DNA of 64,000 bases, taken from NCBI RefSeq assembly GCF_015472005.1, contig NZ_BMAQ01000002.1:42988-106987 (forward strand), given 5' to 3'. The notes under the pieces are model-generated. The model saw only the letters and a list, made by a program, of their open reading frames with translations. It did no database searches and was not told the DNA's origin. This document shows positions 1 to 8,049 of this stretch, piece by piece. The DNA comes from Insulibacter thermoxylanivorax (GTDB lineage Bacteria; Bacillota; Bacilli; Paenibacillales; DA-C8). A program made the translations under genes and the position numbers. Within the stretch, counting starts at the first letter, position 1. Each line of letters begins with the position of its first letter.

Positions 1-1268
1 GAGTTGAACGTTCTGAGGTTGAACTCTATGTGGCGGATATGCAGCCTAAGATTCTGCCGATTCTTCCTGATCGCTTGATCCAGAAGTCAGAGAAGAGATT
101 GAAGAAGCTGGGCGTAAACATCCTAACCGGTTCGAAGATCTCGGAGGTAACAGAGCATTCGGTTACCGTCGGTGATCGCGAGATTCCGTCGAGTACGGTG
201 ATCTGGACGGCGGGTGTCGAAGGGTCCGAGCTGCTTGACAACCTCGATGTTCAGCAGCAGGGACGCAAGCGGATCGTCACGAATGATAAATTGGAATCCG
301 TGGATCATAAGAATGTCTATGTCGTCGGCGATAACATCTTCTATATCCCGGAAGGCGCAAGCGCTCCGGTGCCGCAGATGGTTGAGAATGCAGAGCAATC
401 GGCACCGCTTGTTGCACACAACATCGTCGCAGATATCCGCAATCAGCCGAAGAAGTCCTACAAACCGAGCTTCCATGGCATGATGGTGTCGATCGGCAGC
501 CGGTATGGTGTAGCGAATGTCGGCACGGAGAAGAAGAAGTTCATGTGCTCCGGCTTCCTGGCAATGTTCATCAAGCACTTCATCAATATGTTCTATCTGT
601 TCCAGGTTGCCGGCTTCAACAAAGTCTACAGCTACATGCTTCACCAGTTCTTCCATGTGGAGAATAACCGCAGCTTCGTCGGCGGCCACTTTGCGAAGCG
701 CTCGCCGAACTTCTGGCTGCTGCCGCTGCGCATCTACGTCGGTGTACTGTGGTTCATGCAAGGTTGGGACAAACTTGCTAAGGTCTTCGAAGGCGAGATC
801 TTCTTGATTCCGGCCAAGGCAGTTGACGGTACAAGCGCAGCATCCGATGCAACTTCGGCAGCATCTGCAGCGGCAGAAACAGCGGTTGAAGCATTGCCGG
901 TACCAGGATTTGTTGAGAATATGGTCAATTGGTCGATGGACCTCATGTTCTATAAGGCAGACGGCAGCTTTACTGCTATGGCATATGTGTTCCAGACAGG
1001 AATGGTGTTCGCAGAACTGATCTTCGGCGCCTTCCTGGTCATCGGATTGTTCACAGCACTTTCTTCTGTTGCAACGGTTCTGATGGGCCTTATGATCTGG
1101 GCTTCCGGTATGGCCCCAACGGAGATGCTTTGGTATATCATGGGCGGCATCGCCTTGATCGGCGGTTCCGGAAGCACCTTCGGCCTTGACTACTATGTCA
1201 TTCCGCGGCTGAAGAAAGTTTGGAAGAAGATACCTTTCGTTAAGCGTTGGTATCTGTACGCGGACTAA
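1..1268 (+). CDS. ndh: NADH dehydrogenase type II with C-terminal DoxX domain (5' partial)
   Basis: The 3' part of a membrane-associated, non-proton-pumping NADH:quinone oxidoreductase. The reading frame is open from base 3, so the N-terminus and first Rossmann fold lie outside the window; an internal GTG at 30 is not taken as the start. The visible part has the end of the NADH-binding fold, the FAD-site motif VYVVGDN near residue 105 and the quinone-site helix around QMVENAEQSAPLVAHNI. From about residue 230 it continues into four hydrophobic segments of DoxX type (FWLLPLRIYVGVLWFMQGWD), interrupted by an Ala/Ser/Thr-rich loop. Family knowledge: NDH-2 feeds electrons to menaquinone, and DoxX proteins are small quinone-related membrane proteins. 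The fusion is seen; its electron-transfer role is inferred. Two genes likely linked to isoprenoid quinone synthesis follow on the same strand. Confidence 0.88.
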   Translation, partial: VERSEVELYVADMQPKILPILPDRLIQKSEKRLKKLGVNILTGSKISEVTEHSVTVGDREIPSSTVIWTAGVEGSELLDNLDVQQQGRKRIVTNDKLESVDHKNVYVVGDNIFYIPEGASAPVPQMVENAEQSAPLVAHNIVADIRNQPKKSYKPSFHGMMVSIGSRYGVANVGTEKKKFMCSGFLAMFIKHFINMFYLFQVAGFNKVYSYMLHQFFHVENNRSFVGGHFAKRSPNFWLLPLRIYVGVLWFMQGWDKLAKVFEGEIFLIPAKAVDGTSAASDATSAASAAAETAVEALPVPGFVENMVNWSMDLMFYKADGSFTAMAYVFQTGMVFAELIFGAFLVIGLFTALSSVATVLMGLMIWASGMAPTEMLWYIMGGIALIGGSGSTFGLDYYVIPRLKKVWKKIPFVKRWYLYAD

Positions 1269-1411
1269 TCATCTGCATCATTAGTGAAAGCATCAGGATC
1301 CGATATTCCATATGGTTTCGGCTCCTGATGTTTTCCATATTAATCGGACGTTTAATCAGGAAGACTACTATCAAGCTGTTGAACCAATCCGTGAACATGG
1401 AGGGAAGCCCA

Positions 1412-1891
1412 ATGGACGATCGTCGTTTGATCCAAGATATGCAGCAGCTGCTGAACCAACAGCTGTCCCATGAGGCGGAGATCCAGCTGGATCAACGATG
1501 CGATGCACTGGAACAGATGGCCGCTATGCTTCATCCTTATCCGATTCCTTATGTCCGCAAAGTGGTCATCCTCGGCTGCTATTATCTGCTCCATCATGCC
1601 ATCCTGCGGCATCGAGAATTGCAAGATTGCGAAGCCGATCATCCGGATGAGTCCTTGGCGAAGACGATTCTGGACGGGGATTATATGCTAGGCGTGTATT
1701 TTCAGATGGCCAATCTGATGGATGAGAACCGGTTGATCGCTCATCTGACGAGCGCCTACAAGAGAATTCAGATCAAGCTTATACACGGGACATCGATTGA
1801 AGACGCGCTTGCGCTGCTTCCACAAGAGATCATCGACTTCTTGGAAGGGGAATCTTCCAAGTCCGGCGGTGATACCGATGAAGCTGCATGA
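1412..1891 (+). CDS. small helical protein coupled to polyprenyl synthase, function unknown
   Basis: A 159-residue soluble protein I do not recognise. The start at 1412 follows a GGAGGGA ribosome binding site at 1399-1405 with good spacing; an in-frame ATG at 1397 is less well placed. The sequence is predicted mostly helical and acidic, with HPYPIPYVRKVV near the middle and an acidic, glycine-containing C-terminus. Its stop overlaps the start of the following polyprenyl diphosphate synthase by 14 bases, which suggests translational coupling. Two-component heptaprenyl diphosphate synthases pair a catalytic subunit with a small helical regulatory subunit, so a partner role is possible, but I see no sequence motif that proves it. 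Confidence 0.7.
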   Translation: MDDRRLIQDMQQLLNQQLSHEAEIQLDQRCDALEQMAAMLHPYPIPYVRKVVILGCYYLLHHAILRHRELQDCEADHPDESLAKTILDGDYMLGVYFQMANLMDENRLIAHLTSAYKRIQIKLIHGTSIEDALALLPQEIIDFLEGESSKSGGDTDEAA

Positions 1892-2867
1892 AAGGTTAGA
1901 CATCCCCTTATCAGTCATTGATGAAGCGATGGCTGATGTCATCTTAAGTGATCCCGATCTTCCTTCTTCATCGATCATCCGCGACAGCGTGCTGCGTCTG
2001 ATCGCCTCCGGCGGCAAGCGGCTGAGGCCAATGCTTGTGATCATCGGCGGACGGTTCGGCCGCAAGACGAAAGAGAGTAAGTTGCTGCGTACCGCTGTAT
2101 TGATGGAGTACCTCCATATGGCCTCCCTCGTGCATGATGATATTATCGACGGTGCTCGTATGCGCCGCGGTGAAATCGCCCTGCACCGCAGAACGGGTGT
2201 CTATACGGCGGCTTTGATCGCGGATTATATGATCGCCCGCGCTCTGGAATGGACTCAGACGGCCTATGATGAAGACTCCGAGGATGAGCAGAGGTTATCC
2301 CATGAACTGGCCGCCCTGGCTTCCCAGCTGTGCCTCGGTGAATACCGCCAGATGCGGTGTGCCTTCGACTTCGACATCACGCTGCGTCTCTATGTGGCAA
2401 AGACGAGACAGAAGACGGCTATGCTGATGGCCTCTTGTCTGAAGGCAGGAGCGGAAGCGGCTCAGGCGGATGAACGCACCGCTGAGCTGCTGTATCGCAT
2501 CGGCGATGCCCTTGGGATGGCCTTTCAGATTCAAGACGATATCCTGGACTTCGTGCAATCGGATGAGGCACTGGGTAAGCCGGCCGGCGCTGACTTGCGC
2601 AACGGCAATATCACGCTGCCGGTGCTCTTGGCATTGCAGGATCCTGAGCTCGGGGATGCGATTCGCAGGCTGCATCCGCAGTCGCTGCAGAAGGAATTCG
2701 ATGAAGTCATCAGCGCCATCGCAGCCAGCCCAGCGATCGAGAAGGCAATGCGGATTCGCGATCGCTATACGGAATATGCGGAGAGGTTGCTCCGCAAGCT
2801 GCATCATTTCCCGGCGCATGAGGATCTGACCGTGATGTTGCACGCTTTGTCGAATCGTTCAGCGTAG
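1878..2867 (+). CDS. polyprenyl (probably heptaprenyl-type) diphosphate synthase
   Basis: A 329-residue trans-isoprenyl diphosphate synthase, condensing isopentenyl diphosphate onto an allylic diphosphate to make a long chain, most likely for the menaquinone side chain. It shows GGKRLRP (45-51), the first aspartate-rich motif DDIID (87-91), and the second motif DDILD (220-224), all complete. The residue five before the first motif is alanine, which by family rules permits products longer than C20. The start at 1878 is chosen because it begins the family-typical N-terminus and overlaps the previous gene; its ribosome binding site (GGCGGTGAT) is weak, so coupling to the upstream gene is likely. 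It follows an NADH:quinone oxidoreductase, consistent with quinone metabolism. Exact chain length cannot be read from sequence. Confidence 0.9.
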   Translation: MKLHERLDIPLSVIDEAMADVILSDPDLPSSSIIRDSVLRLIASGGKRLRPMLVIIGGRFGRKTKESKLLRTAVLMEYLHMASLVHDDIIDGARMRRGEIALHRRTGVYTAALIADYMIARALEWTQTAYDEDSEDEQRLSHELAALASQLCLGEYRQMRCAFDFDITLRLYVAKTRQKTAMLMASCLKAGAEAAQADERTAELLYRIGDALGMAFQIQDDILDFVQSDEALGKPAGADLRNGNITLPVLLALQDPELGDAIRRLHPQSLQKEFDEVISAIAASPAIEKAMRIRDRYTEYAERLLRKLHHFPAHEDLTVMLHALSNRSA

Positions 2868-2910
2868 GTCCGGGGCTGGCGCATGAGCTGGGCTGGGTTT
2901 CAGCACATCT

Positions 2911-3095
2911 TAACGGAACGACGATACGCTATTTTCCCCAACATTGCGTTTTTCGAGATCTAACGGAACGATGGTGCGTTATTTGCTGTTTATTGGGGGT
3001 TATCCCCTCTGAAATCAGCAAATAGCGTACTGACGTTCCGTTAGATTTTTTTGCTCCTTTTTTCGTCAAAATAAGGGATTTCAGTTCCGTTAGAG
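2911..3095. repeat. cluster of four CTAACGGAAC-type repeats, central pair forming a hairpin
   Basis: The gene-free stretch 2868-3266 holds four copies of a roughly 26-bp motif with consensus CTAACGGAAC, five variable bases, then T(A/G)CG(C/T)TATTT. Two are forward (2911-2937, 2961-2988) and two reverse (3016-3045, 3067-3095). The inner forward and reverse copies form a near-perfect inverted repeat with arms of about 30 bases, centred on GGGGG/CCCC and followed by seven T residues, so it may also terminate the upstream operon. The same motif recurs in the 264-bp tandem repeat at 41.5-42.1 kb. Confidence 0.85.
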
Positions 3096-3266
3096 CGGGA
3101 AGCAAGCGGCGCAGTTTACTCAAGTTCACGCGAATGCAGGCGCAAGGAGATCATCGGGCAATGAGAACATACGGCTTGCGGCCAATCACCATATGACGCT
3201 TAGAGAATATGGTGTTAAGAGGCCCAAAGTGTTCTAGAGGTGCATGGGAGAGGAGTCGGAACCATC

Positions 3267-4352
3267 ATGAAGATCTTGATCACCTACTATATCCCGAGCG
3301 GCGGGGTGGAGACATTGAATCGTCAGCGGTATGCTGCCTTGTCGGCGCATGGGGTGGAGTGTCATTTTCTCTATCAGTGGCCCAGCGAGGATGGCGGAAC
3401 GCCGCCCGGCGGGATGATCCGCTATATCACCGACGAGGATGAGCAGCTGCGGCAGCTGCTTGCGGCCCATGCCTATGATGCGGTCATCGTGAATGCGAAT
3501 TATCTGATGCTCGAACGCATCCGCCGCTGCGGATTCCAGGGACCGTTGGTCTTCGAATGTCAGGGGTTGGGAACGATCGAACAGACGATGGGAACGCTGC
3601 TGGAGGCGCTGCCCTTCATCCATTCCTGCTGCAATGCCGTGCTTTATCCGCGGACTCGGCATATGCAGCAACTGTTCCAAGACCTGTATCCGAACCTGCC
3701 ACATTATTCCTTTCATAATTGTCTGAATACGAAGGAATTTACTTACCGCTCCCTGCCGCGGCTCAGCGAGCCGGTGATCGCCTGGGTCGGCCGGATCGAG
3801 AAGAACAAGAATTGGTCCGCATTTCTCCGCATGGCGCAAGTTTGGTTAAAGCAGCATCCCGCCGTGAAGATCTGGATGTTCGAGCATGCGCAGTTATATG
3901 AAGAAGACGAACGCGCGCGATTTGAAAAGGCTGTCGCTGCATATCCCTTCAACACCGGCCGCTTCGTGCGGCTGACGAATGTCCCGCATGCGGAGATGGC
4001 AAGCAGGTTCTCCTTGATCGGTGATTCCGGCGGCTTCCTCTGCTCGACGTCGCTCAATGAAGGATTCGGCTATGCCCTGCTGGAAGCGATGAGCTGCCGC
4101 TGCCCTGTGCTGGCCAGCGATTCCGACGGTCCCGCGAGTTTCATCATCCATGACCATACCGGCAAGCTGTATCCGGGACATGACGAGCAGGCCGGCATCC
4201 GCGAAGGGCTTAAATACTTGCGCAAACCGAACAAACGGCAGAAGATCCGTCTGCAGGGTCAACGGTATGTGGAGAAGCATTTTTCTCCGGAGGTATATGC
4301 GAGGCACTTCAAGCAAATGCTGCGGCAGCTTGGGGCTGCGAAGCAGTTCTAA
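3267..4352 (+). CDS. glycosyltransferase family 4
   Basis: A 361-residue cytosolic GT-B fold glycosyltransferase that would move a sugar from a nucleotide donor to a surface-glycan acceptor. The C-terminal donor-binding half has the typical IAWVGRIEKNKN stretch and the nucleotide-binding motif SLNEGFGYALLEAMSC, matching the family E-x7-E pattern. The start at 3267 gives the usual MKILITYYIPSGGVETL N-terminus and is preceded by GAGAGGAG at 3247-3254; an upstream in-frame ATG at 3240 has no ribosome binding site. It points toward the convergent minus-strand glycan operon ending at 4349, overlapping it by four bases at the 3' ends. Donor and acceptor are unknown. Confidence 0.85.
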   Translation: MKILITYYIPSGGVETLNRQRYAALSAHGVECHFLYQWPSEDGGTPPGGMIRYITDEDEQLRQLLAAHAYDAVIVNANYLMLERIRRCGFQGPLVFECQGLGTIEQTMGTLLEALPFIHSCCNAVLYPRTRHMQQLFQDLYPNLPHYSFHNCLNTKEFTYRSLPRLSEPVIAWVGRIEKNKNWSAFLRMAQVWLKQHPAVKIWMFEHAQLYEEDERARFEKAVAAYPFNTGRFVRLTNVPHAEMASRFSLIGDSGGFLCSTSLNEGFGYALLEAMSCRCPVLASDSDGPASFIIHDHTGKLYPGHDEQAGIREGLKYLRKPNKRQKIRLQGQRYVEKHFSPEVYARHFKQMLRQLGAAKQF

Positions 4353-5071
4353 TGCCCGATCCGCCGCAGAAACTCGAGCATCGGCTCCCGCCAGCGGGAC
4401 TTCGTCACTTCCGTCTCCTGGAGGATGACCGGCAGATGCTTCTTCGTACCCATGGCGCTGTGCACGCGGTAGCGGATCAAGGACTCGGGCACATAATGGA
4501 AGTCGATGCCCGATACGATGATGCGAAACCATAGATCATAATCATGGGTGTAAGGCAGCCCCTCATCGAACAGCCCGATCTTCTCGAGCAGGCTTTTGTG
4601 CATGACGACGGTGCAGCCGTTGACGGGATTGCCCTTGAGGAAGGTTCGGCAGAATTCAGGGTAGGAAGCAAACTTAAGCCCGGCACAGGCCTGCGTGACA
4701 TTCCCATGTTCATCGATGAGATCATAGTCGCTGTACGAGATGCGTGCATGACGCGGGATCATATAGGCGAGCTGCCGGGCGATTTTCCATGGATAAAAAT
4801 AATCATCCGAACTCAGCCAAGCGATATAATCCCCCGTTGCCCTGCGAATGCCCGCATTGAGCGCACTCGCCGTTCCGCCGTTCTCCTTATGATAGACGCG
4901 GACCTGAGGATGATGGAGATACGGTGTTAACAACTCTCCGTACTGCGGTGAACCGTCGTTGACGATGATCACTTCGATATTTGGATAGGTCTGCTGCAGC
5001 GCACTGTCCACAGCATGCTGCACATAGGGATCCGCATAGAAGGGAATGACGATCGACACCTTAGGAATCAT
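4349..5071 (-). CDS. glycosyltransferase family 2
   Basis: A 240-residue GT-A fold glycosyltransferase beginning MIPKVSIVIPFYADP. It has the family-typical NDGSP motif, the nucleotide/metal-binding SSDDYF (DxD region), and the HDYDLW region near the acceptor site. It lacks membrane segments. The start at 5071 is chosen from the GAGAGGAAG ribosome binding site just upstream; the open frame extends further but without translation signals. It is the last gene of the minus-strand glycan operon and overlaps the preceding gene by 11 bases. It probably adds one sugar of the repeat unit; which sugar is not readable from the sequence. Confidence 0.87.
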   Translation of the reverse strand: MIPKVSIVIPFYADPYVQHAVDSALQQTYPNIEVIIVNDGSPQYGELLTPYLHHPQVRVYHKENGGTASALNAGIRRATGDYIAWLSSDDYFYPWKIARQLAYMIPRHARISYSDYDLIDEHGNVTQACAGLKFASYPEFCRTFLKGNPVNGCTVVMHKSLLEKIGLFDEGLPYTHDYDLWFRIIVSGIDFHYVPESLIRYRVHSAMGTKKHLPVILQETEVTKSRWREPMLEFLRRIGH

Positions 5072-6023
5072 CAGCAACTTCCTCTCTGACAGGCTTGTTT
5101 TTGGTTTTTCCGGTCTCCTTAAGGCGGCTGCGTGCATCGTTTAAGATGTCCCGGATCGAACGATCGAAGGGAATCCTCGGACTCCAGCCGAGATCCACAA
5201 GCGGCTTTAGATCCAGCGGCTGCGGGTCGTCATCCCGCGGCGGGGACTGCAGATCGATATAGGGGAAATCCCGCCCCGCCGCTCGCCGGAAGCTGTCCAG
5301 CACTTCGCCGAGGGAGCGGGTCTCTGGTGAACCGATGGGGTACAAGCCGCCGGGAGTGCCGTGGAGCAGGAGTTTCTCATAGGCTTGAACTGCATCGCGT
5401 ACGTCGAGGAAGTTGCGCTTCTCCGTTAAGGAAGAGAAGCGGAAAGGGGCGTCGCAAATCCCTTGTTCCCAGCGCGCGACATAATCCGCCAGAAGACCGC
5501 ATATGCCGGCGGAAGCGCCGGGACCGATCAAATTGCTGGGTTCGGCGACGATGACGGGCAATCCGTAGAGATGGGACCAGGAGCGGGAGATCAGCGCTTG
5601 CACGGTCTTGCTGAGGGCGTAGGGATGATTTGGCTGCGGCGGATCTTCGCCGGGAGGGAAACTGTGGCTCGAGCCGGCAACCAAGATCCTCGGCTTCATC
5701 GGAGCTAACTCGAGCACCGCCGTCAGGAGGTGCAGCGTCCCGCGGATATTGCTCTCGAGACAGCTGAGCGGATCCTCCCATGACCTGGCTACATCATTTA
5801 CACCGGCGAGATGCAGGATATAGTCGGGCTGAAGTTTCAGCACGATCTCCCTGAGCCGTTTTAGATCCAAGAGATCGCAGATGTGTCTCTGGTCAGCTTC
5901 AAGCGGCGCAGTCTGTTTGCTGCGAAGCAGCGCTGCAACACGCATGCCGCTCCGCCGGAAATGAGCACAGGCATGCCTTCCCGTGAAGCCGCCTGCTCCC
6001 GTGATGAGGATGAGCGGGTTCAT
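5061..6023 (-). CDS. NAD(P)-dependent sugar epimerase/dehydratase (extended SDR)
   Basis: A 320-residue extended short-chain dehydrogenase acting on a nucleotide sugar. It opens with the dinucleotide-binding motif TGAGGFTGRH and shows the LAGVND turn, an active-site Ser region (VAGSSHSF) and HPYALSK, the YxxxK catalytic pair. The start at 6023 overlaps the stop of the upstream gene in an ATGA arrangement, so translation is coupled. The nearest family types are GDP-6-deoxy-4-keto-hexose reductases and GalE-like epimerases. In this operon it may supply a second precursor or finish the deoxy-amino sugar. Substrate assignment is inference. Confidence 0.83.
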   Translation of the reverse strand: MNPLILITGAGGFTGRHACAHFRRSGMRVAALLRSKQTAPLEADQRHICDLLDLKRLREIVLKLQPDYILHLAGVNDVARSWEDPLSCLESNIRGTLHLLTAVLELAPMKPRILVAGSSHSFPPGEDPPQPNHPYALSKTVQALISRSWSHLYGLPVIVAEPSNLIGPGASAGICGLLADYVARWEQGICDAPFRFSSLTEKRNFLDVRDAVQAYEKLLLHGTPGGLYPIGSPETRSLGEVLDSFRRAAGRDFPYIDLQSPPRDDDPQPLDLKPLVDLGWSPRIPFDRSIRDILNDARSRLKETGKTKNKPVREEVADDS

Positions 6024-6997
6024 GACGAACCCATCCATTCGCGCAGTTCGCTCAGCATTTTCGGGTAATCCGGCACTTCCGCCCTGTAGTCCGTGCGCGT
6101 GCATGCCAGCGTTCGGTCCAAGATCGGCATATCCGCAGGGATCAGCCGAACATCGCGTTTATCGAACTGCTCAGCGATGAGCCCGAGCAGGTCGTGTTTG
6201 CTGATGCATGACGGTGCAGTGAGATGGTACAGCCCGCTGACCCCGCGGTGCAGCATGTCATCGATGGATTTGGCCAGCTGCAGCGTGGTGACCCCGTTCC
6301 ACAGCACTCGCGTGTAGCCGTGCACGATGCCGTGCTGCTTCATGAACCAGCCGAATAAGCCGATCCCTTGGCTTCTAATCTCCGGTCCGATGATCGACGT
6401 GCGAATCGTCAGATGCCGGGAATCCTTCACTTCTCCCGCGGCTTTGGTCCTCGCATAGACACTCGTGCCGTCCGGCATGTCTGTTTCCCGATAGCGTCCG
6501 TTTATCCCCCTGTCATCTGAATCATCGGTATCTCTGCGGCGATCGCCCTCTATGACACGCACCTTACGATCTGCTCCATCTGCTTTATTCACACCATTCA
6601 CTTCATCCGCCTCATCGACTGTTCCGGCAAATACACAGTCGGTGCTGATGTGCACCAGCTTGCCGCCGTCCCCGAGTTCGTCCAGCTTCCCGGCGATCCA
6701 ATGCGGGAACCAACCGTTGACGATCTCTGCGTGCCGCGGCATCGCTTCAGCATGCTGATTCAGGATACCGACGGCGTTGATGACAATATCGGGCCGCACC
6801 TCTTCCAGCAAGCGGTCGGCATCGCCCAGGTTGAGTGCATTCAGCACAAGGAATCTCTCTGAAGAAGAAGCCGGTGCCAGGGCTTCATCGGCTGGTTGGC
6901 GAATCGTATACAGCACTTCGCAGCCCGGTTTGGAGGCGAAATATCGTCTAAGCATATGCCCGGCCATCCCAACGCCGCCCAGGATCAGGATCTTCAT
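6020..6997 (-). CDS. RmlD-like NDP-4-keto-6-deoxysugar reductase
   Basis: A 325-residue reductase of the dTDP-4-dehydrorhamnose reductase family. It has GGVGMAGH at the N-terminus (dinucleotide binding), STDCVFAG (the family STDxVFxG signature) and SVYARTKAAGE with the YxxxK pair. Between STDCVFAG and the YxxxK region lies an extra, strongly charged low-complexity stretch of about 35 residues rich in Asp, Arg, Asn and Gly, which the family usually lacks. It has no C-terminal cupin domain, unlike CapF/WbjC. Placed directly after a CapE-like dehydratase and with a UDP-GlcNAc 2-epimerase in the operon, it resembles the WbvR step of UDP-N-acetyl-L-quinovosamine synthesis more than the CapF step; that is inference. 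The start at 6997 has a GGGAGGA ribosome binding site and an ATGA overlap with the upstream gene. Confidence 0.83.
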   Translation of the reverse strand: MKILILGGVGMAGHMLRRYFASKPGCEVLYTIRQPADEALAPASSSERFLVLNALNLGDADRLLEEVRPDIVINAVGILNQHAEAMPRHAEIVNGWFPHWIAGKLDELGDGGKLVHISTDCVFAGTVDEADEVNGVNKADGADRKVRVIEGDRRRDTDDSDDRGINGRYRETDMPDGTSVYARTKAAGEVKDSRHLTIRTSIIGPEIRSQGIGLFGWFMKQHGIVHGYTRVLWNGVTTLQLAKSIDDMLHRGVSGLYHLTAPSCISKHDLLGLIAEQFDKRDVRLIPADMPILDRTLACTRTDYRAEVPDYPKMLSELREWMGSS

Positions 6998-7980
6998 GAC
7001 AAGAATCCTCCCTTGATGAGCATCCGGCGAATCTCTTCCCGCGACATCAGCGAATCCGCCGAACAATAGATCTCCTTCTCCACCGGCGGAAAGGCGCGGT
7101 AAGCTTCTCTTAAGCCCGGGATTTCCAGCGTCGGCAGGATCACGAGGTATTCTTCATCATAGACGACGGTGCTGTGGCTCTCATATTCTGAATAAAGGAT
7201 CTCATGGATCTTCTCACCGGGGCGGACACCGAGTTCGCGAATGCGGTAATCCTTCACACCCATGTGCTCGGCGAGCACATCGGCCAGGTCGATGATCCGG
7301 CACGCGGACATGACCATCACGAAGATCTCGCCGCCGATCGCTTCCTGCGATGCTTTGAACAGGAGTTTAATCGCATCTTCCAAGGTGAGGAAGAAACGCG
7401 TCATCTTCGCGTCGGTGATCCCGACTTCCCGTCGGATGCGAATCTGATTCATGAAGATGTGGATGACGCTTCCATTGGTACCGAGGACATTGCCGCCGCG
7501 CACGCAGACGAACTTCGTATGATCCGACAGCGTATTGGCATGGACGATCAATTTCTCGCCGATGGACTTGGTCATGCCGTAGAAATTCGATGCGTTGGCC
7601 GCCTTATCCGTGGAGATATAGATCACTTTGGGAACGCGGTTCTCAATGGCGGCTTCGATGACATTGGCCGTACCCGTTACGTTGGTCTTCAGCGCTTCAT
7701 AAGGCTGGTCCTCGCAGACGGGGACATGCTTCAATGCCGCCAGGTGATAGATATAGTCCATATCCGCGCAAGCCGTGGTGAGAGCGGCCTTGTCGCGGAT
7801 ATCACCGATGACAAAATGCAGTCTCGGATCATCATACTCGCGCTGCATCGCCACTTGGCTCGCTTCACTGCGCGAATAGATGACGATCTTCGCCGGGTTC
7901 TTCGTCAGCAGCTGGCGAACCAGCTCATGTCCCCATGAACCGGTGCCGCCGGTGATGAAGATCTTTTTGTTCTCGTACAT
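6994..7980 (-). CDS. capE: CapE/WbjB-like UDP-GlcNAc 4,6-dehydratase (5-epimerase)
   Basis: A 328-residue extended SDR of the polysaccharide biosynthesis (CapD/FlaA1) family. It shows ITGGTGSWGHELVRQLL (dinucleotide site), LAALKHVPVCEDQPYEA (a signature of this family), STDKAANASNFYGMTK (catalytic Ser/Thr and YxxxK) and VRGGNVLGTNGSV. Family knowledge: the enzyme removes water across C4-C6 of UDP-GlcNAc and inverts C5, giving an L-configured keto sugar. The ribosome binding site AGGAGG lies just before the start at 7980. It is followed by an overlapping RmlD-like reductase and preceded, after 69 bases, by the 2-epimerase, which together form the usual three-enzyme set for UDP-L-FucNAc or UDP-L-QuiNAc. 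Confidence 0.88.
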   Translation of the reverse strand: MYENKKIFITGGTGSWGHELVRQLLTKNPAKIVIYSRSEASQVAMQREYDDPRLHFVIGDIRDKAALTTACADMDYIYHLAALKHVPVCEDQPYEALKTNVTGTANVIEAAIENRVPKVIYISTDKAANASNFYGMTKSIGEKLIVHANTLSDHTKFVCVRGGNVLGTNGSVIHIFMNQIRIRREVGITDAKMTRFFLTLEDAIKLLFKASQEAIGGEIFVMVMSACRIIDLADVLAEHMGVKDYRIRELGVRPGEKIHEILYSEYESHSTVVYDEEYLVILPTLEIPGLREAYRAFPPVEKEIYCSADSLMSREEIRRMLIKGGFLS

Positions 7981-8049
7981 CTTCTAACCTCCTTAGGCGT
8001 CTCTTAACATAACCAGCGGCGTAAGTCCGCGTTCCTGACCCTCCGCCGC

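Noticed and set aside
123..761. Long minus-strand frame inside ndh
   Set aside because: Antisense shadow of the ndh reading frame, with no ribosome binding site.
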